This document shows, piece by piece, positions 52,370 through 61,291 of a stretch of DNA of 64,000 nucleotides (position 1 is its first letter; every line of letters starts with the position of its first letter). A model generated the notes under the pieces. That model was not told where the DNA came from and searched no databases. It saw nothing but the letters and a program-made list of their open reading frames with translations. The DNA lies in assembly GCA_036759545.1 (NCBI GenBank), contig DAIOUL010000003.1:1-64000 (forward strand). The letters are read 5' to 3'. A program made the position numbers and the translations under genes. The DNA comes from 66-474 sp036759545 (GTDB lineage: Bacteria > Pseudomonadota > Gammaproteobacteria > Xanthomonadales > Rhodanobacteraceae).

Positions 52370-53335
52370 ATGGATACCACCGTTACCGTTCCTGAGGCAT
52401 CCGCGAGAGCGCAGCTCGAACCGGATTTGCGCAAGCGGCTGGACTCGGCGCTGGCGCAGGTGAACAGCATTCTTCTGGGCAAATCGCACCAGGTGCGATT
52501 GGCGTTCGCGTGTCTGCTCGCGGGCGGACATCTTCTGGTGGAGGACGTGCCGGGCGTGGGCAAAACCACGCTCGCGCATGCGCTGGCGGCGACATTGGGC
52601 CTGGTTTTTCAGCGCATCCAGTTCACGTCCGACTTGTTGCCTTCCGACATCATCGGCGTCAGCGTCTACGAACGCGAAACGGGCACCTTCCGCTTTCATC
52701 CCGGGCCCGTATTCGCACAACTGCTGCTCGCGGATGAAATCAACCGCGCCACGCCGAAGACCCAGAGTGCGCTGCTGGAAGCGATGGCCGAAGGCCAGGT
52801 CACGGTGGACGGCATCAGCCGCGCTTTGACCCAGCCCTTCTTCGTGGTCGCCACGCAGAACCCGCAGGATCTGGCCGGGACATATCCTCTTCCGGATTCG
52901 CAGCTCGACCGTTTCATGTTGCGCCTGTCGCTGGACTATCCCAACGCCGATGCCGAGCGCGCGCTGTTGACCGGCGAAGACCGGCCGCAATTGATCGGCC
53001 GCTTGTCGCCCTCTCTCGGGGTCGCCGAAATCGATCTGCTGCGCGCGCAGGTGCGTGCGGTGCTGGCCAGCCCCGCCCTGCTCGATTATCTGCAGGCGCT
53101 GCTGGCGATCAGCCGCCGCCATCCGGAGGCGCGCGTCGGACTTTCTCCGCGCGCGGGCCTGGCGCTGCTGGCCGCGGCACGCGCGTGGGCCTTGCTGGGC
53201 AATCGCGCCTACGTCATTCCGGAGGACCTGCAAGCGGTATTCGTCGCGGTGGCTGCGCACCGGCTGGTGCCCGCACGCGGTGTCGATCGCGATGCGCTCG
53301 CGAGAAAACTCCTCGCGGAAACTGCGGTGGAGTGA
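52370..53335 (+). CDS. MoxR-family AAA+ ATPase
   Basis: A 321-residue MoxR ATPase with Walker A (EDVPGVGKTTLAHALA), Walker B (LLLADEINRA), sensor and a C-terminal lid. It probably acts as a chaperone activating a partner, likely the DUF58 or TgpA protein encoded next. Confidence 0.92.
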   Translation: MDTTVTVPEASARAQLEPDLRKRLDSALAQVNSILLGKSHQVRLAFACLLAGGHLLVEDVPGVGKTTLAHALAATLGLVFQRIQFTSDLLPSDIIGVSVYERETGTFRFHPGPVFAQLLLADEINRATPKTQSALLEAMAEGQVTVDGISRALTQPFFVVATQNPQDLAGTYPLPDSQLDRFMLRLSLDYPNADAERALLTGEDRPQLIGRLSPSLGVAEIDLLRAQVRAVLASPALLDYLQALLAISRRHPEARVGLSPRAGLALLAAARAWALLGNRAYVIPEDLQAVFVAVAAHRLVPARGVDRDALARKLLAETAVE

Positions 53336-53336
53336 G

Positions 53337-54284
53337 ATGCCATTTGCGCAGGCGCTGATCGCGCGCGCCGAACGGCGTTTGCCAGCGCTGACCCGCGCCC
53401 GTGCATCCGAGCCGCTGCCGATCGGTCTGCACCGCCGCCGCATCTATATCCTGCCGACGCGCTCCGGTCTGGGTTTTGGGCTGCTGCTGGTGGTGATGCT
53501 GCTGGGCGCGTTGAATTACCAGAACAACGCCGCCTTGCTGCTGACCTGCCTGCTCGGCGCGTCGGTGGTCAACAGCATGCTCATCGCGTTCCGCGGATTG
53601 AACGGACTGAGGCTCACGCAGTTGCGCGCCGATCCGGCATGCGCAAGCGATCCGCTGCCGCTGCATCTGCAATTCGATAGCGATGGCCGCACGCGTCCGG
53701 GATTGCATATCGACCTAGCCGACCGCGCTTTTTCGTTTTCGCTCGATGGACGGGGTGGAGAAGCGCTGATCGCGATGCCGACCGAACGCCGCGGCTGGAT
53801 GCGCGTACCGCGCATACGCATCTCCAGCACGCAGCCGTTCGGATTGTTCCGCGCCTGGAGCTGGATCGCGCCGGAACAGGACGTGCTGGTGTATCCGCGT
53901 CCGCTGCATGGACCGTCCGCCCCGCCCAGCGCAGAAGATGGAAAGCGGCGCGAGCGCGGCGAAGAGGATTACGCGCAACTGCGCGAATACCGTTTCGGCG
54001 ATCCGCTGAAACGCGTGGCCTGGAAAGCCAGTGCGCGTCACGACCGCCTGCTGATCCGCGAACTGGACAGCGCGGCGCACGACGCGCCGCAGCGTTTCGA
54101 ATGGAACATGCTGCACGGTCTGGACCGCGAAACGCGCATCGGCCGGCTGGCTGGCTGGGTGCACGAGGCGCACGCCGCAGGCCGGACCTGGGCGTTGGTG
54201 TTGGAAGACGCGCGCGCTATCGGCCCCGCCGCGGATCATGCCCACTATCACCGCTGCATGACGGCGCTGGCGTTGCTGCCGTAG
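53337..54284 (+). CDS. DUF58 membrane protein
   Basis: A 315-residue protein with two N-terminal transmembrane helices (about 45-62 and 68-88) and a cytoplasmic or periplasmic DUF58 domain with the characteristic YAQLREYRFGDPLKRVAWKASAR motif. It overlaps no gene, starts two bases after moxR, and belongs to the MoxR-DUF58-TgpA module. Confidence 0.9.
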   Translation: MPFAQALIARAERRLPALTRARASEPLPIGLHRRRIYILPTRSGLGFGLLLVVMLLGALNYQNNAALLLTCLLGASVVNSMLIAFRGLNGLRLTQLRADPACASDPLPLHLQFDSDGRTRPGLHIDLADRAFSFSLDGRGGEALIAMPTERRGWMRVPRIRISSTQPFGLFRAWSWIAPEQDVLVYPRPLHGPSAPPSAEDGKRRERGEEDYAQLREYRFGDPLKRVAWKASARHDRLLIRELDSAAHDAPQRFEWNMLHGLDRETRIGRLAGWVHEAHAAGRTWALVLEDARAIGPAADHAHYHRCMTALALLP

Positions 54285-54291
54285 GACCTGC

Positions 54292-56265
54292 ATGGACACA
54301 CAGGCCGTCAGCACGCATGCGGGAGAAGTGCTGGATGCGCGCGCGTTCGATCTGTTGTGCCTCACCGTCGCGTGCACGCTGGCCGTGCACCTGCCCCACA
54401 TGCCGCCGTGGCTCGGGGCGGCACTGGCCGCGCTGCTGCTGCTGCGCTGGCTGCAGCGGCGCACCCGCCGCGGCCACATTCCTGCTCTCGCGCGCTTCGC
54501 GTTGTTGATCGCGTTGCCGCTGGCGATCATCGCCAGCTATCACACGCCGTTCGGGCGTGCGCCGGGTACCGCACTGGCGATCGGATTGCTGGTGTTGAAA
54601 TTACTGGAAAGCGAGCGCAAACGCGACGCGCGAATGACAGTGGGATTCTGCTGCTTCGTGTTGATGAGCGCATTGCTGTTCACGCAAACACTGATGATGA
54701 GCCTGCTGGTCGCGCTCGCGCTGCTGCCGGGGCTCGCCACGCTGCGCGCGTTGCAGGCCGACGCGCCGCAACGTCGCGCGCTCACCCTGTTCAAACCCGG
54801 CGCGGCGCTGCTGCTGGCGTCGTCGCCCCTGGCCTTGCTGGCCTTCGTGTTCGTGCCGCGGTTGTCCGCGCCGTTGTGGGGCGCGCCGGGCGCGGATGTG
54901 GCGCGCACCGGCGTCAGCGATCGCGTCGCACCGGGCGACATGCAGGACCTGTTGGTCGACGACAGTCCGGCGATGCGGATCGGTTTCGACGGGGTACCGC
55001 CGCCCCCGGGCGAGCGTTATTTCCGCGGCGTGGTGTTGTGGTACTTCGACGGCCGCGCGTGGTCGCGCGGCGTGACCGGCATCCGCAATGAAGCACCGCA
55101 AGCGTTGACCTGGCGCGGAGGATTGACGCACTACGAGGTCACCCTCGAACCGACGCGCCGGCGTTGGCTGTTCGCGCTGGACATGCCGGTGCAGGCGCCC
55201 GACGGCGCGCGCATGGACGCCGACCGCACGCTGGACCGCAGCCGCCCCGTCAATGAGACGGTACGTTACGAAGTCACTTCCGCCATCCGCTACGTACTGG
55301 CGCCGCGGATCGATCCGGTGCTCGAACGTGCGGCATTGCAATTGCCGGCCGATTACGATCCGCGCGCGACCGCGCTGGCGCGTTCATGGCGCGTGCGCTA
55401 CGGCAGCGATGACGCCGCGATCGTGCGGGCGGCATTGGCTCTCTTCCGCGACGGCGGTTTTACCTACAACCTCGCCGCGCCGCCGCTGGGCCGCGACAGC
55501 ATCGACGATTTCCTCTTCGGAACGAAGCAGGGCTATTGCGAGCACTACGCCAGCGCGTTCGCCTTTCTGATGCGCGCGGCCGGCGTGCCGACGCGCGTGG
55601 TCGCCGGTTATCACGGCGGCTACTGGAACGAGTACGCGCGGTATTTGCTGGTGCGCCAATCGCAAGCCCACGCATGGGACGAGGTCTGGCTGGCGGGCCG
55701 CGGCTGGGTGCGCGTGGATCCGACCGCGATGGTGCGACGCGTGTTGTTTGCAGACACGGCGAACGGCGGCGCAGCCGGCGGCGAAGCGGCTTGGTGGCTG
55801 GGATGGAGCAACGGCCTGGACGTTGTCAACCGGTTGTGGGACCGCGGCGTTGTAGGTTTCGATGCGCTCCGCCAGAGCACGATGTTCACGCCGTTCGGCA
55901 TTCCGCACCTGGAATGGGGCGAACTGGCGATCGGTCTCGCCGCCGGAATCGTGGTAATGCTGGGCCTCGGACTGCTGGTGGCCTTGCACAAGCCCGGCGT
56001 GCCGCCGCGCGATGCGCTCGACGCGGCGCAGCGGCGGCTGCAGGAAAAATTGGAAAAGCAAGGCTTGTCGCGCCAGCCGCAGGAAGGGCCGCGCGATTTC
56101 TTCGCCCGCTGCATGCTGGCGCTGCCCGGGAGCCGGCCCGAACTGGCGGAATTGGCCCGCGCATATCTGCAGTTGCGTTACGGACATACCGCACCGCCGG
56201 CTGAACCGGTACGCACTTATTCACGTGCGGTACGCAATTTCCGCGCGCGCCGCGTGGTCAAATAG
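54292..56265 (+). CDS. TgpA-like transglutaminase-domain membrane protein
   Basis: This 657-residue protein has six or so N-terminal membrane helices (residues 15-190), then a transglutaminase-like domain with the Cys-His-Asp triad in GYCEHYASAF, QAHAWDEVW and VRVDPT. A further helix (about 540-565) and DUF4129-like cytosolic tail follow. The homologue TgpA of Pseudomonas is essential; the function is likely in the envelope. Third gene of the module. Confidence 0.9.
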   Translation: MDTQAVSTHAGEVLDARAFDLLCLTVACTLAVHLPHMPPWLGAALAALLLLRWLQRRTRRGHIPALARFALLIALPLAIIASYHTPFGRAPGTALAIGLLVLKLLESERKRDARMTVGFCCFVLMSALLFTQTLMMSLLVALALLPGLATLRALQADAPQRRALTLFKPGAALLLASSPLALLAFVFVPRLSAPLWGAPGADVARTGVSDRVAPGDMQDLLVDDSPAMRIGFDGVPPPPGERYFRGVVLWYFDGRAWSRGVTGIRNEAPQALTWRGGLTHYEVTLEPTRRRWLFALDMPVQAPDGARMDADRTLDRSRPVNETVRYEVTSAIRYVLAPRIDPVLERAALQLPADYDPRATALARSWRVRYGSDDAAIVRAALALFRDGGFTYNLAAPPLGRDSIDDFLFGTKQGYCEHYASAFAFLMRAAGVPTRVVAGYHGGYWNEYARYLLVRQSQAHAWDEVWLAGRGWVRVDPTAMVRRVLFADTANGGAAGGEAAWWLGWSNGLDVVNRLWDRGVVGFDALRQSTMFTPFGIPHLEWGELAIGLAAGIVVMLGLGLLVALHKPGVPPRDALDAAQRRLQEKLEKQGLSRQPQEGPRDFFARCMLALPGSRPELAELARAYLQLRYGHTAPPAEPVRTYSRAVRNFRARRVVK

Positions 56266-56339
56266 AGTGGCGAGGGTGGCAGCAAGGATGCGGCTGAGGC
56301 CCAGACTGCTACGCGCTTGCAGCGCATTGTGAGGCAACA

Positions 56340-56948
56340 ATGTCACGCCAAATACCGGTTCCAAATCTGCTTGTTCCCACCCTGCTTACCCTGGCCTTGA
56401 GCGCCTGCGCGACCGTCCCGCAGCAACTGGCAGGCAACTTTCCCACTGTGACGCCAGACTCCGCGCGCGGCGGCGCGGCGCAAGGCACGCGCGTCCGCTG
56501 GGGCGGCCGCATCATCGAAACCGAACCGCAGGAAGCGCAAACCTGCTTCTTCATTTTGGACCGGCCGCTGGATTCGCAGGCACGTCCGGAACGCGAAGGA
56601 CAGAGCGACGGGCGCTTCGTGGCGTGCAAGCAAGGCTTCTACGATCCCGAGGTGTATGCCAAGAGCAAGGAAGTGACCGTCACCGGCACGCTGGACGGCA
56701 CCGTCACGCGCAAGATCGGCCAGTACGATTACACCTATCCGCGCGTCGATGCGGATGTGGTGTACCTGTGGCCGGAACGGCCGAAGTACGTGGCGCAGCC
56801 GTATCCGTTCTACGATCCCTTCTTCTGCGATCCATTCTGGAGCTCTTGGGGTTGCGGCGGACCTTGGTTCTATCCGCAACCGGTGATCGTGGTGAAACCG
56901 CCGCCGCCGCCACCACCGCCGCCGCCGGCGAAGTCGGGACATCATTGA
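56340..56948 (+). CDS. Slp-family outer-membrane lipoprotein
   Basis: This 202-residue lipoprotein has a signal with lipobox LSAC (Cys22 or 23), then the Slp domain pattern (GTRVRWGGRIIETEP, VTVTGTLDGTV, YTYPRVDADVVYLW). Its C-terminal third is unlike E. coli Slp: aromatic and Pro-rich, with a run of ten prolines before KSGHH. Slp is an acid or stationary-phase induced surface lipoprotein. It stands alone after the MoxR/TgpA module. Confidence 0.88.
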   Translation: MSRQIPVPNLLVPTLLTLALSACATVPQQLAGNFPTVTPDSARGGAAQGTRVRWGGRIIETEPQEAQTCFFILDRPLDSQARPEREGQSDGRFVACKQGFYDPEVYAKSKEVTVTGTLDGTVTRKIGQYDYTYPRVDADVVYLWPERPKYVAQPYPFYDPFFCDPFWSSWGCGGPWFYPQPVIVVKPPPPPPPPPPAKSGHH

Positions 56949-56994
56949 CCCTGGCGTTGAATCACCTCCGCGCGGGAGCCGCGGCCCCGGCGGC

Positions 56995-58131
56995 ATGCTG
57001 ACCCTGCGTACGCACGCAGCGCTCGAGGATTTCGATGCGGCCGATTGGGATGCGCTGGCGGCGAGCGGCAACCCGTTCGTCTCGCACGTCTTTCTGCACG
57101 GGCTGGAAAAGCACGGCTGCGTCCGTGAAACGCTGGGATGGCGGGCGCAACATCTGGGACTGTACGAAGGCAGCGCGCTGATCGGCGCGCTGCCGTTGTA
57201 TCTCAAGAGCAATTCGCACGGCGAATACGTGTTCGACTGGTCTTGGGCGCACGCCTGGCAGCGCGGGGGACGCAACTACTATCCGAAGCTGCTGTGCGCG
57301 GTGCCCTACTCGCCCGTGACCGGTCCGCGGCTGCTGGCCGGAACGCCCGCGCAGCGCGGGCTTCTGGCGGAGGCGCTGGTGCAGTGGACCCATGAACTGG
57401 AACTTTCGTCTGCACACGTGAACTTTCTGCCGGAAGACGAACTCGGCGCTTTCGATGATCGATGGCTGACGCGCTTCGACTGGCAATTCCATTGGCGCAA
57501 CGATCAGGGTTGGCGCGATTTCGGAGATTTCCTCGATGCGCTGAACCACAAACGGCGCAAGGCGATCCGCCACGAGCGCGCACAGGTCGCGCGCGCGGGC
57601 GTGGCCTGCGAATTCCGCGACGGCGGCACGCTTTCCGATTCCGAATGGCGCACGATGCACGATCTGTATTGGTCCACCTTCGAGGAGAAGGGCAATACAC
57701 CGACTTTGACGCGTGCCTTCTTCCGGCAACTCGGTCGCGCGTTTCCCTCGCGCTCGCACGTGGCATTCGCGCGGCGCGACGGCGCCGTGATCGCCGGCGC
57801 GCTGTTCCTGTCCTCATCGGATACGCTGTACGGACGCTATTGGGGCGCGCGCGAATCCGTGCCGGGCTTGCATTTCGAGCTGTGCTATTACCAGGGAATC
57901 GAATATTGCCTGCGCGCCGGATTGACTCGTTTCGAACCCGGCGCGCAGGGCGAGCACAAGCTTTCGCGCGGATTCTTGCCGGTGCGGACGCATTCGCGGC
58001 ACTACATCGCGGACGAACGCTTCCGCGATGCGCTGCGCTCGGCGTTGCAACGCGAAGCGGTGATGATGGAAAGCTATGGCGCGGAACTGCTTCAACATTC
58101 CCCGTTCGCGCAACGCGAGGCGCACGCGTGA
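56995..58131 (+). CDS. DUF482 GNAT-like protein (peptidogalycan synthesis type)
   Basis: This 378-residue protein is of the DUF482 family, related by fold to FemX/GNAT acyltransferases. Motifs: GNPFVSHVFLHGLEKHGC, WAHAWQRGGRNYYPKLL, KRRKAIRHERAQV, and GLTRFEPGAQGEHKLSRGF. The family is widespread and often assigned to cell-wall or lipid modification without proof. It overlaps aat by four bases. Confidence 0.9.
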   Translation: MLTLRTHAALEDFDAADWDALAASGNPFVSHVFLHGLEKHGCVRETLGWRAQHLGLYEGSALIGALPLYLKSNSHGEYVFDWSWAHAWQRGGRNYYPKLLCAVPYSPVTGPRLLAGTPAQRGLLAEALVQWTHELELSSAHVNFLPEDELGAFDDRWLTRFDWQFHWRNDQGWRDFGDFLDALNHKRRKAIRHERAQVARAGVACEFRDGGTLSDSEWRTMHDLYWSTFEEKGNTPTLTRAFFRQLGRAFPSRSHVAFARRDGAVIAGALFLSSSDTLYGRYWGARESVPGLHFELCYYQGIEYCLRAGLTRFEPGAQGEHKLSRGFLPVRTHSRHYIADERFRDALRSALQREAVMMESYGAELLQHSPFAQREAHA

Positions 58132-58841
58132 TCCGGATCGCGCAACTGGATGGCACCTCGCCGGAGCATTTCCCGGACCCGGCGCTGGCTTTGCGCGATC
58201 CGAACGGTTTGCTCGCTTTCGGCGGCGATCTTTCGCCACAACGGTTGCTCGCGGCATACGAGCAAGGCGTCTTTCCGTGGTTCAGTCATGGCGATCCATT
58301 GCTGTGGTGGTCGCCCGATCCACGCTGCGTATTCCGTACTGACAACGTGCATGTTTCGCGCAGGCTGGCGCGTACGTTGCGCCGTTCGCACTGGACGCTG
58401 AGCATCGACCGCGCTTTTATCGAAGTGATGCACGCCTGCGCTGCGCCGCGCGGCGCCGATCCGGGTACCTGGATCACGCAGGAGATGATCGAGGCCTATG
58501 CGCGGCTGCACCGGATGGGGCATGCGCATTCGCTGGAGGTGTGGAACGAGGGCGAACTGGTCGGCGGCATCTACGGGGTTTCGATCGGCCGTGGCTTCAG
58601 CGCGGAATCGATGTTCTCGCGCGTCAACGATGCGTCCAAGGCCGCATTGATCGCGTTGTGCCGAACGCTGCAGCACTGCGGTTTTCCGCTGCTGGACGCG
58701 CAAGTGCCGAATCCGCATCTGCAGCGCATGGGCGCAATCGTGCTGCCGCGCGCGCAATTCCTGCGACAATGGCGCGAACTGGCCGCATTGCCCGCTGCAA
58801 TCGAACATCCGTTTGCTACGCGCGTCAGCCAACTCGCATGA
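58128..58841 (+). CDS. aat: Leucyl/phenylalanyl-tRNA-protein transferase
   Basis: This 237-residue enzyme adds Leu or Phe from tRNA to N-terminal Arg or Lys, marking proteins for ClpAP. It has GLLAFGGDLSP, GVFPWFS, WWSPDPRCV and LVGGIYGVSIGRGFSAESMFS. The start is GTG, overlapping the preceding stop. Confidence 0.94.
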   Translation: MIRIAQLDGTSPEHFPDPALALRDPNGLLAFGGDLSPQRLLAAYEQGVFPWFSHGDPLLWWSPDPRCVFRTDNVHVSRRLARTLRRSHWTLSIDRAFIEVMHACAAPRGADPGTWITQEMIEAYARLHRMGHAHSLEVWNEGELVGGIYGVSIGRGFSAESMFSRVNDASKAALIALCRTLQHCGFPLLDAQVPNPHLQRMGAIVLPRAQFLRQWRELAALPAAIEHPFATRVSQLA

Positions 58842-58891
58842 ATTTGACGGACAATCAGCGTATCGTTTTGCATGAGGGAAAGGAGAACGCG

Positions 58892-59356
58892 ATGAGCAAC
58901 AGACCCAAAGACCAAGACAACGCCGACAGCAAGAGCGCCGAACAAACGCGCGCCTTTGGCCGTGCGATGGCGGATTCCGCGCAGCAGATCTGGCTCGCCG
59001 GGCTCGGGGCATTCGCGAAGGCGCAGAAGGAAGGCAGCCGCTTCTTCGAAACGCTGGTCGAGGAAGGCGCACGCACGCAGGAGAAGACCCGCGCCTACAC
59101 GCAGGCGCAGTTCGAACAGGCGCAACGCAAAGCCGGTCCCTGGATCGAAACCGCACGCCAGCGCACCAGCGAAGCGTTCAACAAGATCGAGCAGGCGTTC
59201 GACGAGCGCATCGCGCGCGCCGCGCAACGCATGCAGATGCCCACGCGCGAAGACATGCAGCGATTGCACGAGCGGCTGGACGAATTGACCCGCGAGGTGC
59301 GCGCCGGCAAGGCCGCACCGCGGAAGCGCGCCAGCAAGAGCACGCCGCAGGAATGA
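58892..59356 (+). CDS. Phasin-family protein
   Basis: This 154-residue helical protein has the PhaF/PhaI-type signature: IWLAGLGAFAKAQKEGSRFFETLVEEG and a coiled-coil part ending in a Lys/Arg-rich tail. Phasins coat polyhydroxyalkanoate granules. The start follows AAAGGAGAA. No PHA synthase is present in the window, so granule binding is inferred. Confidence 0.88.
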   Translation: MSNRPKDQDNADSKSAEQTRAFGRAMADSAQQIWLAGLGAFAKAQKEGSRFFETLVEEGARTQEKTRAYTQAQFEQAQRKAGPWIETARQRTSEAFNKIEQAFDERIARAAQRMQMPTREDMQRLHERLDELTREVRAGKAAPRKRASKSTPQE

Positions 59357-59634
59357 CACGTGCCGGCGCCATGGCCGACCTGACCGCCGAATTCGAGCAG
59401 GCTGCAATCGACGTCAAGCAGCTCGCAAAGCGCCCCGATAACGACACCCTGCTGAAACTGTACGCGCTCTACAAGCAGGGATCGCAGGGCGACGTGTGCG
59501 GGCCGAAGCCCGGCTTCTTCGATTTCGTCGGCACCGCGAAGTACGAGGCGTGGGCGCAACTGCGCGGCATGTCCGGCGATGAAGCGCGGCAGAAATACAT
59601 CGAACTGGTGCGCGCGCTGGAAGCGGGACAGTAG
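59353..59634 (+). CDS. Acyl-CoA-binding protein
   Basis: A 93-residue four-helix ACBP with LKLYALYKQGSQGDVCGPKPG and AKYEAWAQL, the acyl-CoA binding residues. ATG at 59353 overlaps the phasin stop (ATGA); MADLTAEF at 59371 would give the usual 87-residue length. Pairing with a phasin suggests handling of acyl-CoA near storage granules. Confidence 0.9.
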   Translation: MTRAGAMADLTAEFEQAAIDVKQLAKRPDNDTLLKLYALYKQGSQGDVCGPKPGFFDFVGTAKYEAWAQLRGMSGDEARQKYIELVRALEAGQ

Positions 59635-60291
59635 TCAGCGACCCGTTGCGCCGCGTGCCCGTGCGGCGGCGATCGCTTCTGCCACGGCCCGTTCGCGTTC
59701 GTTGCCCAGCGCCAACCCTGCGCGGGCGCCTTCCTGATCGGCTGCATCGCGGTTCTGGCTGAGCTTGTAGCGGCCTTCCAGAAGTTCGATGCGCAGTTCC
59801 AGTCCGACGATGTAGCGCATCTGTTCGCGCAGATAATTTTCCGGCGCGTCCGTGATCTTCCATGGGTCCGGGCGTGAGTATTCATTGCGTTCGACCAGCC
59901 GTCGCAGCAGATCGAACAGACGTTCTTCGTCATGGAACGCGCGCAAGGTGCCGCGTACGTGCACCGCGAGGTAATCCCAGGTCGGCACCTGGCGCGGATC
60001 CTCGCGTTTGCCGGGATACCACGACGGCGACACATAGGCGTGCGGGCCATTGAAAATCGCCAGCGCCGAAACGCCCTCTTCGCCGATCCCGCGCCACTGC
60101 GGGTTGTAGCGCGCGATATGGCCGAGCAACGTGCCGTTGGGTGTCGGCTGCGCGTCCAGCTCGAACGGCAGATGGCTGACCACGAAATCGCCATCGGCAT
60201 GCGTGATCAAGGTGCCGAAGGCGATTTCTCGAATCGCCGCGTGCAACACGTCGATGCGCGATTCGCGAAATGCGGAACTGGGATAGGCCAT
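59635..60291 (-). CDS. PaiB-like FMN-binding protein
   Basis: A 218-residue protein of the PaiB/FMN-binding split-barrel family. Motifs: FGTLITHADGDFVVSHLPFEL, LLGHIARYNPQWR, AYVSPSWYPGK and TWDYLAVHVRG. The first members were reported as transcription regulators of Bacillus extracellular enzymes, but direct function here is unknown. It lies downstream of zipA on the same strand, separated by a palindrome. Confidence 0.88.
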   Translation of the reverse strand: MAYPSSAFRESRIDVLHAAIREIAFGTLITHADGDFVVSHLPFELDAQPTPNGTLLGHIARYNPQWRGIGEEGVSALAIFNGPHAYVSPSWYPGKREDPRQVPTWDYLAVHVRGTLRAFHDEERLFDLLRRLVERNEYSRPDPWKITDAPENYLREQMRYIVGLELRIELLEGRYKLSQNRDAADQEGARAGLALGNERERAVAEAIAAARARGATGR

Positions 60292-60327
60292 GGGTTTGTT
60301 GATGACTAGAGCGGATTGCAAAGTGAC

Positions 60328-60365
60328 AGGGCGGGCATCGCCCGCCGGCGGACGATGTCCGCCCT
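60328..60365. repeat. 38-bp palindromic repeat
   Basis: AGGGCGGGCATCGCCCGCC pairs with GGCGGACGATGTCCGCCCT (two mismatches), with each arm also self-complementary. It lies between zipA and the PaiB-like gene and looks like another dispersed Xanthomonadales element; it may end or stabilise the zipA transcript. Confidence 0.75.
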
Positions 60366-60368
60366 ACG

Positions 60369-61160
60369 CTAGCGACGAGGCCGCATCTGGATCTCCGGCC
60401 CTTCGTGCTTGCGGTCCCACGAACGCAGTTCGTCGCGCAGCACCGCGATGCGCTGCCGGCCCAGCGCGTTGCGTTCCTCGTCCAGCACATTGCCGCCCAG
60501 CAGCTCCGCCATGCGCTGCGCGGCCGGCAACATCGCATCCCACGCATCGAGCGCGGACAGCGGACCCGGCAGGGTCATGAAGAAACTCAGGCCCGGCGTC
60601 TGCAATTCATCGATGCGGCTCATGTCGAATGTGCCGGGCTTCACCATGTTGGCCATCGAGAAGATCGGGCCGGCATCCGGCTTGCCGTCCAGCGGGCGGT
60701 GGAAAATCTGCATGTCGCCGAATTGCAATCCCGCCTTCTCCGCGGCCACCGCGATATCGCTGCCGGAAAAACGCGCGTTGCCGCGCGCGGTCACATACAG
60801 CGTGACGATGCGCTCCACCGGCAGATCGGCGGGGCGCTTGCCGGGCAATGGCCGCGATGGTGCCGACGCACCGCGCTGGCGCGTCGCGGCGACGGTGTCG
60901 CCCAGTTTGCGCAGCTCCTCGGCGACGCCGACATCCAATTCGCCTTGGCGGGGCTCCGGCACCACCGCATCGGGATCGGCCGGATCGTGGATCGAGTCAC
61001 CGATCACCGGCTCGACGCGCTCGCCGCTGCCACGTTTGAACAGGATGCGCCGGCCCTGCTCGTTGCGCGGGCGGCCGAAGAAATAGATCGCCAGCAGCAC
61101 GATCACGCCCGCAACGGCGATGATGATCCGCAAGGTGGTGGGCGAAATCGCCTGATCCAT
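60369..61160 (-). CDS. zipA: Cell division protein ZipA
   Basis: This 263-residue protein has one N-terminal transmembrane helix (residues about 9-28), a charged linker, and a C-terminal FtsZ-binding domain (about 118-250). It anchors and bundles FtsZ at the inner membrane. The smc gene, which normally lies just upstream, is 1.75 kb away because the halogenase gene is inserted. Confidence 0.92.
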   Translation of the reverse strand: MDQAISPTTLRIIIAVAGVIVLLAIYFFGRPRNEQGRRILFKRGSGERVEPVIGDSIHDPADPDAVVPEPRQGELDVGVAEELRKLGDTVAATRQRGASAPSRPLPGKRPADLPVERIVTLYVTARGNARFSGSDIAVAAEKAGLQFGDMQIFHRPLDGKPDAGPIFSMANMVKPGTFDMSRIDELQTPGLSFFMTLPGPLSALDAWDAMLPAAQRMAELLGGNVLDEERNALGRQRIAVLRDELRSWDRKHEGPEIQMRPRR

Positions 61161-61291
61161 GGGCGGACTTTAGCAAAGCACGTTACGCCATCGCACGCGC
61201 CGCTCGCGGTCTGATGCGAGATCGAGCCGGACGGCGCCGCGGCGGTGCTATCGTTCGCCGGCCCGCGTTCGCGCGAACTCCCGTTTCAGCC

